DNA of 64,000 bases from Cyanobium sp. ATX 6F1 (GTDB taxonomy: Bacteria > Cyanobacteriota > Cyanobacteriia > PCC-6307 > Cyanobiaceae). Numbering within the stretch: the first letter of the stretch is position 1; each line of letters starts with the position of its first letter. The position numbers were made by a program, and so were the translations under genes. Location of the stretch: NCBI RefSeq assembly GCF_024346315.1, contig NZ_JAGQCS010000003.1, positions 62,001 through 126,000 on the forward strand, read 5' to 3'. Below are positions 24,689-33,952 of this stretch, one piece after another. The notes beneath the pieces were generated by a model, which saw only the letters and a program-made list of their open reading frames with translations, was not told the origin of the DNA and searched no databases.

Positions 24689-25588
24689 ATGCTGGCCGTC
24701 TGCGCCGCCCTGCTGCAGCTCAAGGGTGAACCCCTGGCCGGCGGCGTCCCCAGCGGTGGCGCCACCGTGCCCCTGGAGCGGGCCGCAGACGGCGACACCC
24801 CGGTGCTCAACCTGCGCACGGATCGAGGCAGCCTGCGGCTGTTGCTTGACACGGGGGCCTCCTCGTCGATGGTCACCCCCGCAGCGGCCCGGCGCCTGGG
24901 GCTCCGTTCCGAGCCCGTGCCCCCCGCCCACTTCGGCATGGCCGGCGGCGGCAGCGGCTGCGCCCAGCTGCGTCCCCGTCGCCTGCGCCTGGGTGACCTG
25001 CGCCTCGGTGGCGGTGCCGATCAGCTCCTGCTGCGCTCGGCGGAAGCCCTGGTGATGCCGGTGGCGGCCCTGCCGCCGGGGGTCGATGGGGTGCTGGGGG
25101 CGCCCCTGCTGAAGCGCCTGCCGGTCTGGATTGATCCCGTGGGCCAGCGCCTTCGCCTCGGGGAGGGCGCCGTGGCCCTGGCCGGCCCCACGCCCCCGCG
25201 CCGCACCCTGCCCCTGCGCTGGGCCCGGGGGGTGCCCCTGATTGAGCTCAGCAGCCCCCTGGGTCCGGTGGCGGCCCTGGCGGACACCGGCGCCGAGGGC
25301 CTGTTCCTCAGCCCCGCCCTGGCCAGGCGCCTGGGGCCGATCGGGCCGGGGGATCCGCTGCGGCTGGTGGGTTTCTGTGGGGAGCAGCAGGTGCGGCGTC
25401 AGCGTTTTGCTGGCTTGGGTCTTGGCCTGGGACCGGCCCCTGCCCAGGCCAGCGTTGAGGGGATCGTCACAGCGAATCCGATCTTTGCGGAGCTTCAGGT
25501 GGAGGCGATCGCCGGCCAGGAGTTGCTGCGCAGCCATCGCCAGCTCTGGCGCCTCGATCGGGTACCGCCCCAGCTGAGCCTGTGGTGA
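24689..25588 (+). CDS. Retropepsin-like aspartic protease with two DTGA motifs
   Basis: 299 residues from ATG 24689 (TTG 24662 is in frame). Two half-domains each carry an aspartic protease signature: LLLDTGASSSMV near residue 53 and AALADTGAEGLFLS near residue 200, each followed by a hydrophobic-hydrophobic-Gly strand (VDGVLGAPLL; ANPIF and AIAGQELL). Retropepsins normally dimerise to pair two DTG loops; here one chain holds both. No clear signal peptide. The stop codon overlaps the start of the CPBP gene, so the two are probably translationally coupled. Confidence 0.78.
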   Translation: MLAVCAALLQLKGEPLAGGVPSGGATVPLERAADGDTPVLNLRTDRGSLRLLLDTGASSSMVTPAAARRLGLRSEPVPPAHFGMAGGGSGCAQLRPRRLRLGDLRLGGGADQLLLRSAEALVMPVAALPPGVDGVLGAPLLKRLPVWIDPVGQRLRLGEGAVALAGPTPPRRTLPLRWARGVPLIELSSPLGPVAALADTGAEGLFLSPALARRLGPIGPGDPLRLVGFCGEQQVRRQRFAGLGLGLGPAPAQASVEGIVTANPIFAELQVEAIAGQELLRSHRQLWRLDRVPPQLSLW

Positions 25589-28074
25589 AGCCGTTCGCAG
25601 CCCTTCTGGCGGTGTCCCTGGCGCTGGTGCTGGCGCTCGCGGGCCTGTTCAGCCCAGCCCTGGCGTCGGGGGGCGCTGCCTCGCCCCTGGGCACCCCCAC
25701 GGCTCCCTCACCGCTCTCCAGTGAGGTCCTGAGCGCGCGCGCCCCGTTCAACCAGAGCGCCCACTACCCCCTGGGCCAGCGCCCCGATCCCGCCCTCTAC
25801 AGGCCCCATGCCGACTGGCTCGGGCGCTTGATCCTGCCCAGCGAGCGCGAGCTGGTCCAGGCCCCGGCCGCTCTCGGCCAGGACTGGGTCTGGATCGAAC
25901 TGGAGCAAACCCCCGCGGAGCAGGCGCCGTTGCGGGGCCAGCGCCTGCGGCTGGGCTGGAAGGACGACCCCCGCCTGCGCCAGCTGGTGCGCGCGGTCAG
26001 CACCGACATCCGCCTGGATGACGCCGCCCGCGCGGCGATCGTCGATGGCAACGTGGTGCCCACTCGCCTCGATGGGCGCCGGCGGGTGGGGCCGCTGCAG
26101 TCCCTGGCCGGGGCCCGCCCCCGCGATGACGTGACCGTGGAACTGCGGGATGTGGCCCTGGTGGCTGCAGCTACGGGCGCCCCGAGCCTTCGCGTCGGCC
26201 GGCCGCCGATTCAGACCACCGGCCGCTGGGTGGCGCTGGTGCGGATCCTGGGCCCGACGCCAGCGTCGGCCGGTGGTGTCAGCTCCGATCGCTTCCGGGT
26301 GCAGCACTACGACAGCGAGGGGGGGGCGTTCAGCGGTCCGATCACGACCGTGCGCCTCCCCCAGCAGCCCCCCAACCGCTACGGCCGCTGGATGTCCAGT
26401 CCCCGCGGTCTTGCGAGCAACCCGATCGGCTATCAGGGCTGGTACCTCTACGGAGCCCCCGATGTCACCGGGCTGTTCACCGTCCAGTCCCTGCGCCCCC
26501 GGGCCCTGTTCCAACTCAAGGCCGACCAGCTGCTCCAGGGCCGCTCGACGCTCTGGCGTTACCTGCTGCGCGGCAACTGGGGCCCCGCCAGCCTGCAACG
26601 GGGACGCTTCTCGCGGGTGGAGCTCGCCCTGGCGGCTCCGGTTCCCTGGAGCCTGGGGGACCGCGGCCTGGTGATCCATACCTTCGGGGGCATCGGTGGC
26701 CGCCAGGCGGAGCCCGTGCCGTTCTTCACCGTCACCGGCCACTTCGCCTTCGGTGAGGCGGAGGTGGTGCGCGACCCGTTCACGGCTGAACTTCAGTTCG
26801 CCCTGCGCTACCACCAGATCTATGCCAACAATCCCGATGGGATCGTGGCCGGCACCCAGGACTGGAGCGCCTATGCCGGTGACCTGCGCCGGGGCTGGCT
26901 GGGCACTCGCCCGTTCTCCGATCTGGTGGTCAAACTCGACCTGTTCGATGAACCGGCCGGCCCTGAGGGCAGCGCTGACCCCCAGCGGTTGTCATTGCTG
27001 CGGGAACTGCAACTGCAGGCTGAAGTGCTGATGGCGCGCTACCGCAGTGGCGACGGCACCGGCTTCAACGGGGTGGGTGCGGCGATCTCCTGCGTGCAGG
27101 ATTCCAGCCAGGCCCTGGCGATCGCCGTGGAGCGCCTGCGCCAGCGGCTGGCCTCGCTCCCCCGTTCAGGAAGCGGTTCAGGCCCCGGTTCCACCATGGA
27201 GTCTGAGCGGCTTGCCTCCCTCGATCGGCTCACCCGCTCCCTCGATGACCTGCTCACGCCCTTCGGCCAGATGCGCGCCGACTGGCGACGCAACGGGACC
27301 CTGGTGGATCAGGCGTCCGAAGGGATCGACGAGGGTGCCAGCTTCCGTCGCAACACCGGCCTGCGCGACACCCTGCTGAGCTGGCGCACGGTCCTGCCCC
27401 GCCGCGGCCACGACGATCTGGCCCGGGTGTTTCTGGGCCACGGCGCCCAGCTGCACGTGCTGCGCACCAACTTGATCCCCGGCGGCGACGATCGTCTCGC
27501 CCCGCTGGCCCCCACCGGAGTGTTGGGTCAACTCCCGCCCCTGGCCTCCCTGCTGCGCCGGATCGCCGATGCCCTGTTCATGCCCACCGGTGGGCGAACC
27601 GTGGCGCTGACCCTGGCGATCCTGGTGCCCTATGCCCTGGTGGCCCTCACGCTGGGGCATCGCTCCGGTTTCCTGCGCGAGCAAGTTTTGTGGGGGCCGC
27701 CGGGACTGTTGCTGCGCCATGCCCTGGGTTGGTTGCTGATGCCCGCGCTGCTGGAGGAGTTGTTGTTTCGTGTGGCCCTGCTGCCCCACCCGCTGGAGGG
27801 GGAAGGCCTCCCCGGCACGATCGCCTGGGGCGCCCTCAGCCTGGGGCTGTTCGTGATCTATCACCCCCTGGCGGAGCGCACCTGGTACCCCGAGGCCAAG
27901 GGGGTGTTCCATGACCCGCGCTTCCTGGTGCAGTGCAGCCTGCTGGGCCTGGCCTGCCTCGTGGCCTACAACCTCAGCGGCTCCCTGTGGCCGCCGCTGG
28001 TCATCCACTGGCTGGCGGTCACGGTCTGGTTAGGGCCCCTGCAGGGCCACCGGCGCCTACGGGCACCACGGTGA
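25582..28074 (+). CDS. Large exported protein with C-terminal CPBP intramembrane protease domain
   Basis: 830 residues from GTG 25582 (or GTG 25585). A signal peptide (2-28) leads into a ~570-residue non-membrane region of unknown type (PNRYGRWMSSPRGL, GNWGPASLQRGRF, HQIYANNPDG). Residues ~625-830 are a membrane bundle with the CPBP/Abi motifs LLEELLFRVALL (EExxxR), FVIYHPL and VIHWLAVTVWL. CPBP proteins are glutamic intramembrane proteases of the CAAX-prenyl-protease type. The large N-terminal domain is much longer than in typical ~200-300 residue members. The 3' end overlaps the convergent yccF-like gene by 56 bases. Confidence 0.8.
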   Translation: MVKPFAALLAVSLALVLALAGLFSPALASGGAASPLGTPTAPSPLSSEVLSARAPFNQSAHYPLGQRPDPALYRPHADWLGRLILPSERELVQAPAALGQDWVWIELEQTPAEQAPLRGQRLRLGWKDDPRLRQLVRAVSTDIRLDDAARAAIVDGNVVPTRLDGRRRVGPLQSLAGARPRDDVTVELRDVALVAAATGAPSLRVGRPPIQTTGRWVALVRILGPTPASAGGVSSDRFRVQHYDSEGGAFSGPITTVRLPQQPPNRYGRWMSSPRGLASNPIGYQGWYLYGAPDVTGLFTVQSLRPRALFQLKADQLLQGRSTLWRYLLRGNWGPASLQRGRFSRVELALAAPVPWSLGDRGLVIHTFGGIGGRQAEPVPFFTVTGHFAFGEAEVVRDPFTAELQFALRYHQIYANNPDGIVAGTQDWSAYAGDLRRGWLGTRPFSDLVVKLDLFDEPAGPEGSADPQRLSLLRELQLQAEVLMARYRSGDGTGFNGVGAAISCVQDSSQALAIAVERLRQRLASLPRSGSGSGPGSTMESERLASLDRLTRSLDDLLTPFGQMRADWRRNGTLVDQASEGIDEGASFRRNTGLRDTLLSWRTVLPRRGHDDLARVFLGHGAQLHVLRTNLIPGGDDRLAPLAPTGVLGQLPPLASLLRRIADALFMPTGGRTVALTLAILVPYALVALTLGHRSGFLREQVLWGPPGLLLRHALGWLLMPALLEELLFRVALLPHPLEGEGLPGTIAWGALSLGLFVIYHPLAERTWYPEAKGVFHDPRFLVQCSLLGLACLVAYNLSGSLWPPLVIHWLAVTVWLGPLQGHRRLRAPR

Positions 28075-28453
28075 CGCCGATCGGGGCCAGGGCGATCACC
28101 GCCAGCTTCAGATGCTGCCAGCCGAAGGGGATGCCGATGATCGTCACGAAACAGGCCAGGGCCGAGCTGAGGTGACCGATCGCCAGCCACATCCCCGCCA
28201 CCAGGAACCAGATCACGTTGCCGATGAACCCCAGCGGGCCCGTGCCCAGATCGCGCCGGCCGGTCAGCTCCAGGCGGCTGACGGCCTCCTTGCCGAAGGG
28301 AAAAAACGAGAAGTTCCCGATCACGAAGCAGGCCCGGGCCCAGGGGAGCCCAACGATCGTGAGCGCCGCCACCAACCCGGCTAGCCACCAGCCCAGGCCC
28401 ATCACCAGCCCTCCGAGCACGAACCAGATCAGGTTGAGCAACCAGCGGATCAT
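28019..28453 (-). CDS. yccF: YccF-family membrane protein
   Basis: 144 residues with two copies of the YccF module: RWLLNLIWFVLGGLVMGLGW followed by TIVGLPWARACFVIGN, and FIGNVIWFLVAGMWLAIGH followed by TIIGIPFGWQHLKLA. The family is an inner-membrane protein with four to five segments and no known function. The Gly/Ala-rich tail after residue 120 overlaps the convergent CPBP gene. Confidence 0.88.
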   Translation of the reverse strand: MIRWLLNLIWFVLGGLVMGLGWWLAGLVAALTIVGLPWARACFVIGNFSFFPFGKEAVSRLELTGRRDLGTGPLGFIGNVIWFLVAGMWLAIGHLSSALACFVTIIGIPFGWQHLKLAVIALAPIGVTVVPVGAGGPAGALTRP

Positions 28454-28465
28454 GGGTGTGGCGCC

Positions 28466-29140
28466 TCAGGGTGTCTGAAGTCTGCCTGCGCTCGCCAGCA
28501 GGTCTCGCACGTCGCGGTCGCTGAGCTGCTCGAACTCCCTGAAGTGCTCCCCCACCGAGCGCAGTTCCCGTACGACGGCCAGGGCCACGATCTCGTCGAC
28601 GAGGGGCTCCAGCAGCGGCAGCACCGCCGCATCGATCACCGGCACCGCCAGGATCAGCCGCTCCGGCCCCAGCCCGGCCAGGGATTGCAGCGCCGCCCGC
28701 GCGCTCATCCCCGTCGCCACCCCATCGTCGACGACGATCAGGCAACGGTTGTGCAGGGACGCTGCCGCAGGATCCCCGAACACCCGCTGGCGCCGCATCA
28801 GCTCCCTCTGTTGCTCCGCCACCAGCGTTCGCTCCTGCTGGGGGGAGAGGTCCAGCTGCGCCCGGGCGCCCGCGTCCCAGAGCACCACCCCACCGGGGGC
28901 CACCGCGCCGATGGCGACCTCGGGGTTGAGGGGATGGCCGATCTTGCGCACCGCCCAGGTCTCCAGGGGTAAGGCCAGCGACCGGGCCAGCTCCGCCGCC
29001 ACCGCCACGCCCCCCCTGGGCAGGGCGAGCACCACGGCGGTGGGGTGCTGGTGCCACTGCCCCAGCTGCGCCGCCAGGGCCCGGCCCGCCTCGGCCCGAT
29101 CGTGCCAGTGGGCTGGAGGTTGTCTCCAGGGTCGTTCCAT
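28466..29140 (-). CDS. Phosphoribosyltransferase-family protein
   Basis: 224 residues from ATG 29140 (ATG 29152 is an alternative). The type I PRTase fold is shown by VVLALPRGGVAVAAELA near residue 36, KIGHPLNPEVAIGA, and the PRPP loop LIVVDDGVATGMSARAAL near residue 134. This belongs to the group of stand-alone predicted PRTases often annotated as erythromycin-esterase- or dienelactone-associated; the base substrate is unknown. It lies 12 bases upstream of the yccF-like gene on the same strand. Confidence 0.83.
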   Translation of the reverse strand: MERPWRQPPAHWHDRAEAGRALAAQLGQWHQHPTAVVLALPRGGVAVAAELARSLALPLETWAVRKIGHPLNPEVAIGAVAPGGVVLWDAGARAQLDLSPQQERTLVAEQQRELMRRQRVFGDPAAASLHNRCLIVVDDGVATGMSARAALQSLAGLGPERLILAVPVIDAAVLPLLEPLVDEIVALAVVRELRSVGEHFREFEQLSDRDVRDLLASAGRLQTP

Positions 29141-29187
29141 GGAGGAGTCCATGGCCGTGGCGCTCCGGGCGACACCGTCACCCCAGC

Positions 29188-29523
29188 ATGGCAAGCGCTC
29201 AGACTGGCGGAGTTCAAGCAGACGGTCGCGTGTCTTGCCCCAAGTGCGGTAGTTGGTCGGTTCGGCGGGATCGCAGCCTGGCCGGTCGCATGGTCTGCGG
29301 CCGCTGCGGCACCCCGCTGGGGGAGTCCGCCGCCAGGGCGGCGCAACGGGGCCGGGGTCAGGGTCGGCTCCAGCGTCTGGGGCTGCGGCTTCCCCAACGG
29401 GTGCCCCTCTGGGGCTGGCTTCTGGCCCTGGTGGGCCTGTCGGCGGTCCTGGCGGCGCTGCCGTCCCGCTCGCCGCTGCCCTCAGACCCCAGCCCCCTTC
29501 CATCCGGCCAGCTGGGCCGCTGA
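29188..29523 (+). CDS. Zinc-ribbon membrane-anchored small protein
   Basis: 111 residues from ATG 29188. A CPKCGSWSVRRD and VCGRCGTPLG pair makes a four-Cys zinc ribbon (residues 17-44); a basic linker and one membrane segment (LWGWLLALVGLSAVLAAL) follow. The C terminus is Ser/Pro-rich and overlaps the convergent ParB-like gene by 42 bases. Proteins of this kind are common in picocyanobacteria with no assigned role. Confidence 0.7.
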   Translation: MASAQTGGVQADGRVSCPKCGSWSVRRDRSLAGRMVCGRCGTPLGESAARAAQRGRGQGRLQRLGLRLPQRVPLWGWLLALVGLSAVLAALPSRSPLPSDPSPLPSGQLGR

Positions 29524-30147
29524 GACGGAACGCGCCAGGGCCCGAGCCGCCGGCAGGGCCGGTTCGAGGCGCTCGGAGCTGAAGGGGGGCAGGCGCCGGC
29601 TGCGCAGCCAGGCCCCCCAGCGGAACTCATGGAACGGAATCAGTGGGGCCGGGGCGATCACCCCCTCGCGCTTGAGCTTCCAGACCAGGCTGCGGTAAGG
29701 GTCATCCTCCAGCGCCTCCAGCCGGCTCGGCAGCACGGCCGGCGCCAGGGGCCCGCGACCGCGGCCATCGAACAGGTAGAGCCAGCCGCGCTGGTGCAGG
29801 GCCTCAAGCACCTCGGCGCGGCTGCTCTGCTGGAGCTGCAGCACCACGTAGCCAAAGGTGCTGGCGGCCGGATCGAGCTCGATCAGGGCCCGGAGGCGAT
29901 GGTGGCGGTCCACCATCCACAGCTCACCGTTGCCGCTGCGCACCAGGGGCACGGGTTTTTCCCTGAGGTAACCCCGGCGTTGATCGCGGTTTTCAGCTCG
30001 GAAGTCCTCACGCCGGCTGGTGACCTCCGCCAGACCCACACAGAGCTGGGTGGGTTGGAGATCCGCCAGCGCTACCTCCACCAGGGCGTCGGTGCGGGGC
30101 GGCGGGGGCGGCAGGGGGTCGTAGGGCGGGAGGCGCAGGGCCATCAA
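29482..30147 (-). CDS. ParB/Srx-like nuclease-fold protein
   Basis: 221 residues (ATG 30147 or the adjacent ATG 30144). The central part has the ParB N-terminal pattern: DALVEVALADLQPTQLCVG, then REKPVPLVRSGNGELWMVDRHHRLRAL, where the GxxHR-type box is replaced by DRHHRLRA. No helix-turn-helix domain follows, so it is not a partition protein; it matches the solitary ParB-like proteins related to the sulfiredoxin fold. A nuclease or ATPase role is unproved. Confidence 0.7.
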   Translation of the reverse strand: MMALRLPPYDPLPPPPPRTDALVEVALADLQPTQLCVGLAEVTSRREDFRAENRDQRRGYLREKPVPLVRSGNGELWMVDRHHRLRALIELDPAASTFGYVVLQLQQSSRAEVLEALHQRGWLYLFDGRGRGPLAPAVLPSRLEALEDDPYRSLVWKLKREGVIAPAPLIPFHEFRWGAWLRSRRLPPFSSERLEPALPAARALARSVSAAQLAGWKGAGV

Positions 30148-30153
30148 GGGGCG

Positions 30154-30822
30154 TCAGCCGAGGTGCTGAATCAGCTCATTAGCTGAATAGCGCACTTTCG
30201 CCAGGGTGGCGTACTTGTCGTCACCGCTGCGATAACCCGCGACCGCCACCACGGCGGAGTGATAAGGCGTGCCCTCCAGCCCCAGGATCCGGTCGTACTC
30301 GGCTGGCGAGAAACCTTCGATCGGCGTCGTGTCGACCCCCAGCAGGGCGGCGCAGGTGAGGAAGTTGCCCAGGGCGATGTACACCTGGTTGATCGCCCAG
30401 TGGTTGATCACGGCGCTGCGCGGGCCATTGATCAGGTCTTTGAGGATCAGGTCGCGGTAGAAACCAAGCGATTCGACCGGCACGCCCCGGGCGGCGCTGG
30501 TGGCGCTGATCAGCCGCTCCACGTCGGCCGCTTCGATCGTGCGCTGGGCCAGGAACACCACCAGGTGCGAGGCGTCGGTGATCTGGGATTGGTTCCAGGA
30601 ATGGGGACGCAGTTCAGCGCGCAGCTCAGGGTTGGTGATCACCAGGAACTTCCAGGGCTGCAGGCCGTAGGAGGAGGGGGTGAGCACCAGGGCCTGCTCC
30701 AGGGCGGCCCAGGTTTCGGCGTCGATGCGGCGGCTGGGATCGAAGACCTTGGTGGCGTAGCGGTGGCGCAACACCTCCAGCAAGCTGCCGCTGCTGAGGC
30801 TCGGGGCGGTGGTGAGGGTCAT
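30154..30822 (-). CDS. NfsB-type NAD(P)H nitroreductase
   Basis: 222 residues. RYATKVFDPSRR near residue 22 binds the FMN phosphate; LTPSSYGLQPWKFLVI is the FMN pocket, and VAVAGYRSGDDKYATLAKVRY near the C terminus is the distinctive NfsB ending. The enzyme reduces nitroaromatics or quinones in the cytosol as a homodimer. Six bases upstream of the ParB-like gene on the same strand. Confidence 0.9.
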   Translation of the reverse strand: MTLTTAPSLSSGSLLEVLRHRYATKVFDPSRRIDAETWAALEQALVLTPSSYGLQPWKFLVITNPELRAELRPHSWNQSQITDASHLVVFLAQRTIEAADVERLISATSAARGVPVESLGFYRDLILKDLINGPRSAVINHWAINQVYIALGNFLTCAALLGVDTTPIEGFSPAEYDRILGLEGTPYHSAVVAVAGYRSGDDKYATLAKVRYSANELIQHLG

Positions 30823-30989
30823 GGCGCAGGCGGGCGGAAAAGCGATGGGCGGAACCTAAGCGGAGCGGTTCCGATTTCGCTGCATCCCTGCCTCCCCCTG
30901 GCGCGCGCAGCGGCGGCACCCAGACGCCAAAGGCCGCGCCCACGGACCGCTCTGCGCCCATGCCAGGGTCGGGGCCGCGGGGTGGTGGG

Positions 30990-32234
30990 ATGAATCGCTT
31001 CACGGTGGTGCTCGATCTGGGGGGGCAGTGGCGCCTGGATGACCAGAGCGCCCTGCACCGGGCCGTGCTCCGCGCCCAAGCCGCCCCCGGCGGACGGCTG
31101 GTGGTGCTGCAGAGCGGGGACGCCGATGGGCGCCTGCGGGGCCCGCACCAGCGGCGTCTGCTGGAGCAGGCGCTCGCGGCTCTGGCCGAGCGGTTGGCCG
31201 CTGTCGGGATCCCCCTGCTGTGTCCCGTTGGTGCCGACCTGGAGCAGACCCTGGGCGTGATCGCCCGCCACGGACCGCTCGTGGCGGTGGAGCGCTGCGG
31301 CAGCAACCAGCTCTTCGACGACTGGCCCTATGGCCGGGAGATCTTCCCCCGGGTGTTTTCCGATTTCCGGCGGGGTCTGGCGATCGAGCCGGAGGCGGCC
31401 CTGCCGGCGCCCGATCTGGGCGGCCTGGGGGACCCTGACCTGCTGCGGCACGAAGCCTGGCCGGAAGGTTGGCTTCCCGGTCAGCACCGTGATCCGCGCA
31501 GGAGCCAGGAGGCTGGCGTCGATCCGCGCAGCGCCTTCCCGTTTCGAGGTGATGAGACCAGCGCCCTGGCGCGGCTGGAGCACTACGTCCACCGCAGCGA
31601 GGGGTTGCGCCAGTACCGCGACACGCGTGATGCGGTCCTCGGCACCGAGGGCTCCTCGAAGTTCTCCCCCTGGCTGGCGATCGGGGCCCTTTCGGTGCGA
31701 CGGATCTGGGCCGAGGTGCGCTCCTATGAGGCGCGCCAGGGCAGCGATCGGGGTTCGGAGTGGATGCTTCAGGAACTGCTCTGGCGTGAGTTTTTCCTCT
31801 GGACGGAGCGGCGCGACCCTGAGCGCTTCGCCAGCCTGGGCGGCACCCAGGGCCGTGCCTTTAGCTACGACGACGACCGGGAGCGCTTCGCCCGCTGGAC
31901 CCGCGCCGACACGGGATCGCCCCTGATCGATGCCGCCCTGACCGAGCTCAAGGCAACGGGCTGGCTCTCCAACCGGGTGCGCCAATGGGTGGCCTCCGAT
32001 TTCGTCCACCGCCTGCGCCTGCCCTGGCTCTGGGGGGCCCGTTGGTTCGCCTGGCAACTGATCGACAGCTGCCCCAGCTCGAACATCGGCAACTGGTCCT
32101 ACCTGGCTGGGGTGGGCGCCGATCCACGGAGTTTCGGCGCCGGGCCGCGACGCTTTGATCTCGAACGTCAGCTCCAGCGCTACGACCCCGAGGGGAGCTA
32201 CCTGCGCCACTGGTCGTCTGCTCGGGGGTCGTAA
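30990..32234 (+). CDS. Cryptochrome DASH
   Basis: 414 residues from ATG 30990; the in-frame start at 30960 adds ten Gly/Pro residues. The FAD domain has GSSKFSPWLAIGALS, LLWREFFLW, LSNRVRQWVAS and SNIGNWSYLAGVGADPR, all diagnostic of Cry-DASH. These blue-light flavoproteins repair cyclobutane dimers in single-stranded DNA and may signal. The N-terminal antenna domain is short. Its stop codon directly abuts the stop of the convergent photolyase gene. Confidence 0.92.
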   Translation: MNRFTVVLDLGGQWRLDDQSALHRAVLRAQAAPGGRLVVLQSGDADGRLRGPHQRRLLEQALAALAERLAAVGIPLLCPVGADLEQTLGVIARHGPLVAVERCGSNQLFDDWPYGREIFPRVFSDFRRGLAIEPEAALPAPDLGGLGDPDLLRHEAWPEGWLPGQHRDPRRSQEAGVDPRSAFPFRGDETSALARLEHYVHRSEGLRQYRDTRDAVLGTEGSSKFSPWLAIGALSVRRIWAEVRSYEARQGSDRGSEWMLQELLWREFFLWTERRDPERFASLGGTQGRAFSYDDDRERFARWTRADTGSPLIDAALTELKATGWLSNRVRQWVASDFVHRLRLPWLWGARWFAWQLIDSCPSSNIGNWSYLAGVGADPRSFGAGPRRFDLERQLQRYDPEGSYLRHWSSARGS

Positions 32235-33854
32235 TTAAGACGCAGCGTTGCCTGGATCCTCGCCTGGCATCTCTGGGGCACCGCCCAGATCGAGGCTGAG
32301 CTGGCCTGGATGCGGCTGCCCCTTGGTCTTCTGGCGAGGCCGCCCGGAGCCAGCTCGCCCGGCCTCACGGCGGCGGCGGCCCCCGCGCCGGGAGCCGTGG
32401 CGTTCATGGATGGCGCCGGCGATGGCGCGGAACGCCGTTCCCTGGCGCAGGCCCCAGACCCGCTCCCGCGCCTGCCGGGCCGCCTCGATCGGATCCACGA
32501 TCGGCAGGGGGTAATCCACCCCCAGCCGGCAGCCGGCCCGCTCCTGGGTGGCCGCGTCCATGGTCCAGGGTTCGTGGAGATGCACGGCGGGCACGGCGGA
32601 GAGCTCCGGCAGCCAGCGGCGGATGAACTGGCCCTCAGGATCGTGGTCGCGGCCCTGTTTGATCGGGTTGTAGATGCGCACGGTGTTGATGCCCGTGGTG
32701 CCCGCCTGCATCTGGCACTGGTTCCAGTGGATGCCGGGTTCGTAGTCGACGAACAGCCGCGCCAGCACCGCACCGCTGTCGCGCCAGTCGATCCAGAGGT
32801 GGTAGCTGGCCACCGCCATCAGCATCGCCCGCATGCGGAAGTTGATCCAGCCCCCGGCGATCAGGGCACGCATGCAGGCATCCACGAAGGGCAGGCCGGT
32901 GCGGCCTTCGGCCCAGGCCGCCAGCCGGGCCGGATCGGTGCGGCGCAGGCCGGCATAGACGGGGTGGGCCTCGCTGGCTTCCAGATCCGGCTGGCTTTCG
33001 AGCTTCTGGATGAAGTGGCAGTGCCAGTGCAGGCGTTCCTCGAAGGCCCGCAGCGCCCGCCGCCAGGAGCTGACCTCGGCGCCCGTGGCCGTCCCCAGCG
33101 CCCGTCGCCTGGAGCGGCAGGCCTGCACCACCTCCCGCAGGGAGAGGGTGCCGAACGCCAGGTGAGGCGAGAGGCGCGAACAGGCCTCGAAGGCGGTCAG
33201 CGGGCTGGAGAGCTGGCGGTGGTAGGCCCCGCCGCGCTCGCTCAAAAAGCTGTTCAGCGTCAGCAGGCCCTCGCGGCGGCCGCCCCGCTGGCGATCCGGG
33301 CAGGGATCGCACGCCAGCCCCAGGTCGTCGGCGCCGGGCAGGGGGCCGGGCTCCAGCCCAGAGCCTTCCGGCACCAGCGTCACAGGTGGTTGGAGCAGCG
33401 GCTGGGCCATGCGCTCCTCCCAGCGCCGGGCCCAGCCATTGCGCTCCCGCAGCCCCCGCACCACGCCGCCAGAGGGCCACTGGCGCCAGGGCAGGCCGCG
33501 TGAACGCGCCCAGGCGGCCACCTGGCGGTCACGCCCATAGCTCCAGCCGTTGCCGGTCTCCTGGTGACTCCACAGGCCCGCCACCAGTCCCTGGCGCTGC
33601 AACGCCTCCAGCACGTCCAGCACCTCGCCGACCCGCACCACCAGGGGCAAGCCAAGGCCCGCCAACTGCTCGCGCAGATCCAGGAGACTCTCGGCGCAGA
33701 AGGCCCATTGGCGGCCGGAGGCATCCGGCTGGGACCAGAGGCCGGGCTCAGCCACATACAGCGGCAAGACCGGGCCGTTGCGCGCCGCCTCCCTCAGCGG
33801 TGCGTGGTCGTGGATCCGCAGATCCCGCTTGAACCAGACCACCTGGGCTGCCAT
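32235..33854 (-). CDS. Deoxyribodipyrimidine photolyase / cryptochrome family
   Basis: 539 residues from ATG 33854. The antenna domain begins VVWFKRDLRIHDH; the FAD domain has SRLSPHLAFGTLSLREV, FVDACMRALIAGGWINFRMRA (split), WRDSG and GINTVRIYNPIKQG. These features identify the photolyase/cryptochrome superfamily; repair of UV-induced cyclobutane dimers with blue light is the family function. The C-terminal ~60 residues are a basic Arg/Gly-rich tail. Class cannot be fixed by eye. No intergenic base separates it from Cry-DASH. Confidence 0.9.
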   Translation of the reverse strand: MAAQVVWFKRDLRIHDHAPLREAARNGPVLPLYVAEPGLWSQPDASGRQWAFCAESLLDLREQLAGLGLPLVVRVGEVLDVLEALQRQGLVAGLWSHQETGNGWSYGRDRQVAAWARSRGLPWRQWPSGGVVRGLRERNGWARRWEERMAQPLLQPPVTLVPEGSGLEPGPLPGADDLGLACDPCPDRQRGGRREGLLTLNSFLSERGGAYHRQLSSPLTAFEACSRLSPHLAFGTLSLREVVQACRSRRRALGTATGAEVSSWRRALRAFEERLHWHCHFIQKLESQPDLEASEAHPVYAGLRRTDPARLAAWAEGRTGLPFVDACMRALIAGGWINFRMRAMLMAVASYHLWIDWRDSGAVLARLFVDYEPGIHWNQCQMQAGTTGINTVRIYNPIKQGRDHDPEGQFIRRWLPELSAVPAVHLHEPWTMDAATQERAGCRLGVDYPLPIVDPIEAARQARERVWGLRQGTAFRAIAGAIHERHGSRRGGRRRREAGRAGSGRPRQKTKGQPHPGQLSLDLGGAPEMPGEDPGNAAS

Positions 33855-33952
33855 GGCCGGCAAGCTAGTGATGACCGAGGACCCGGCGCGACGCAACGCT
33901 CGAGCCGCGCCCCTGGCCAGGATGGAGGGATCAGCTTCCCCCTGCCCTGGCC

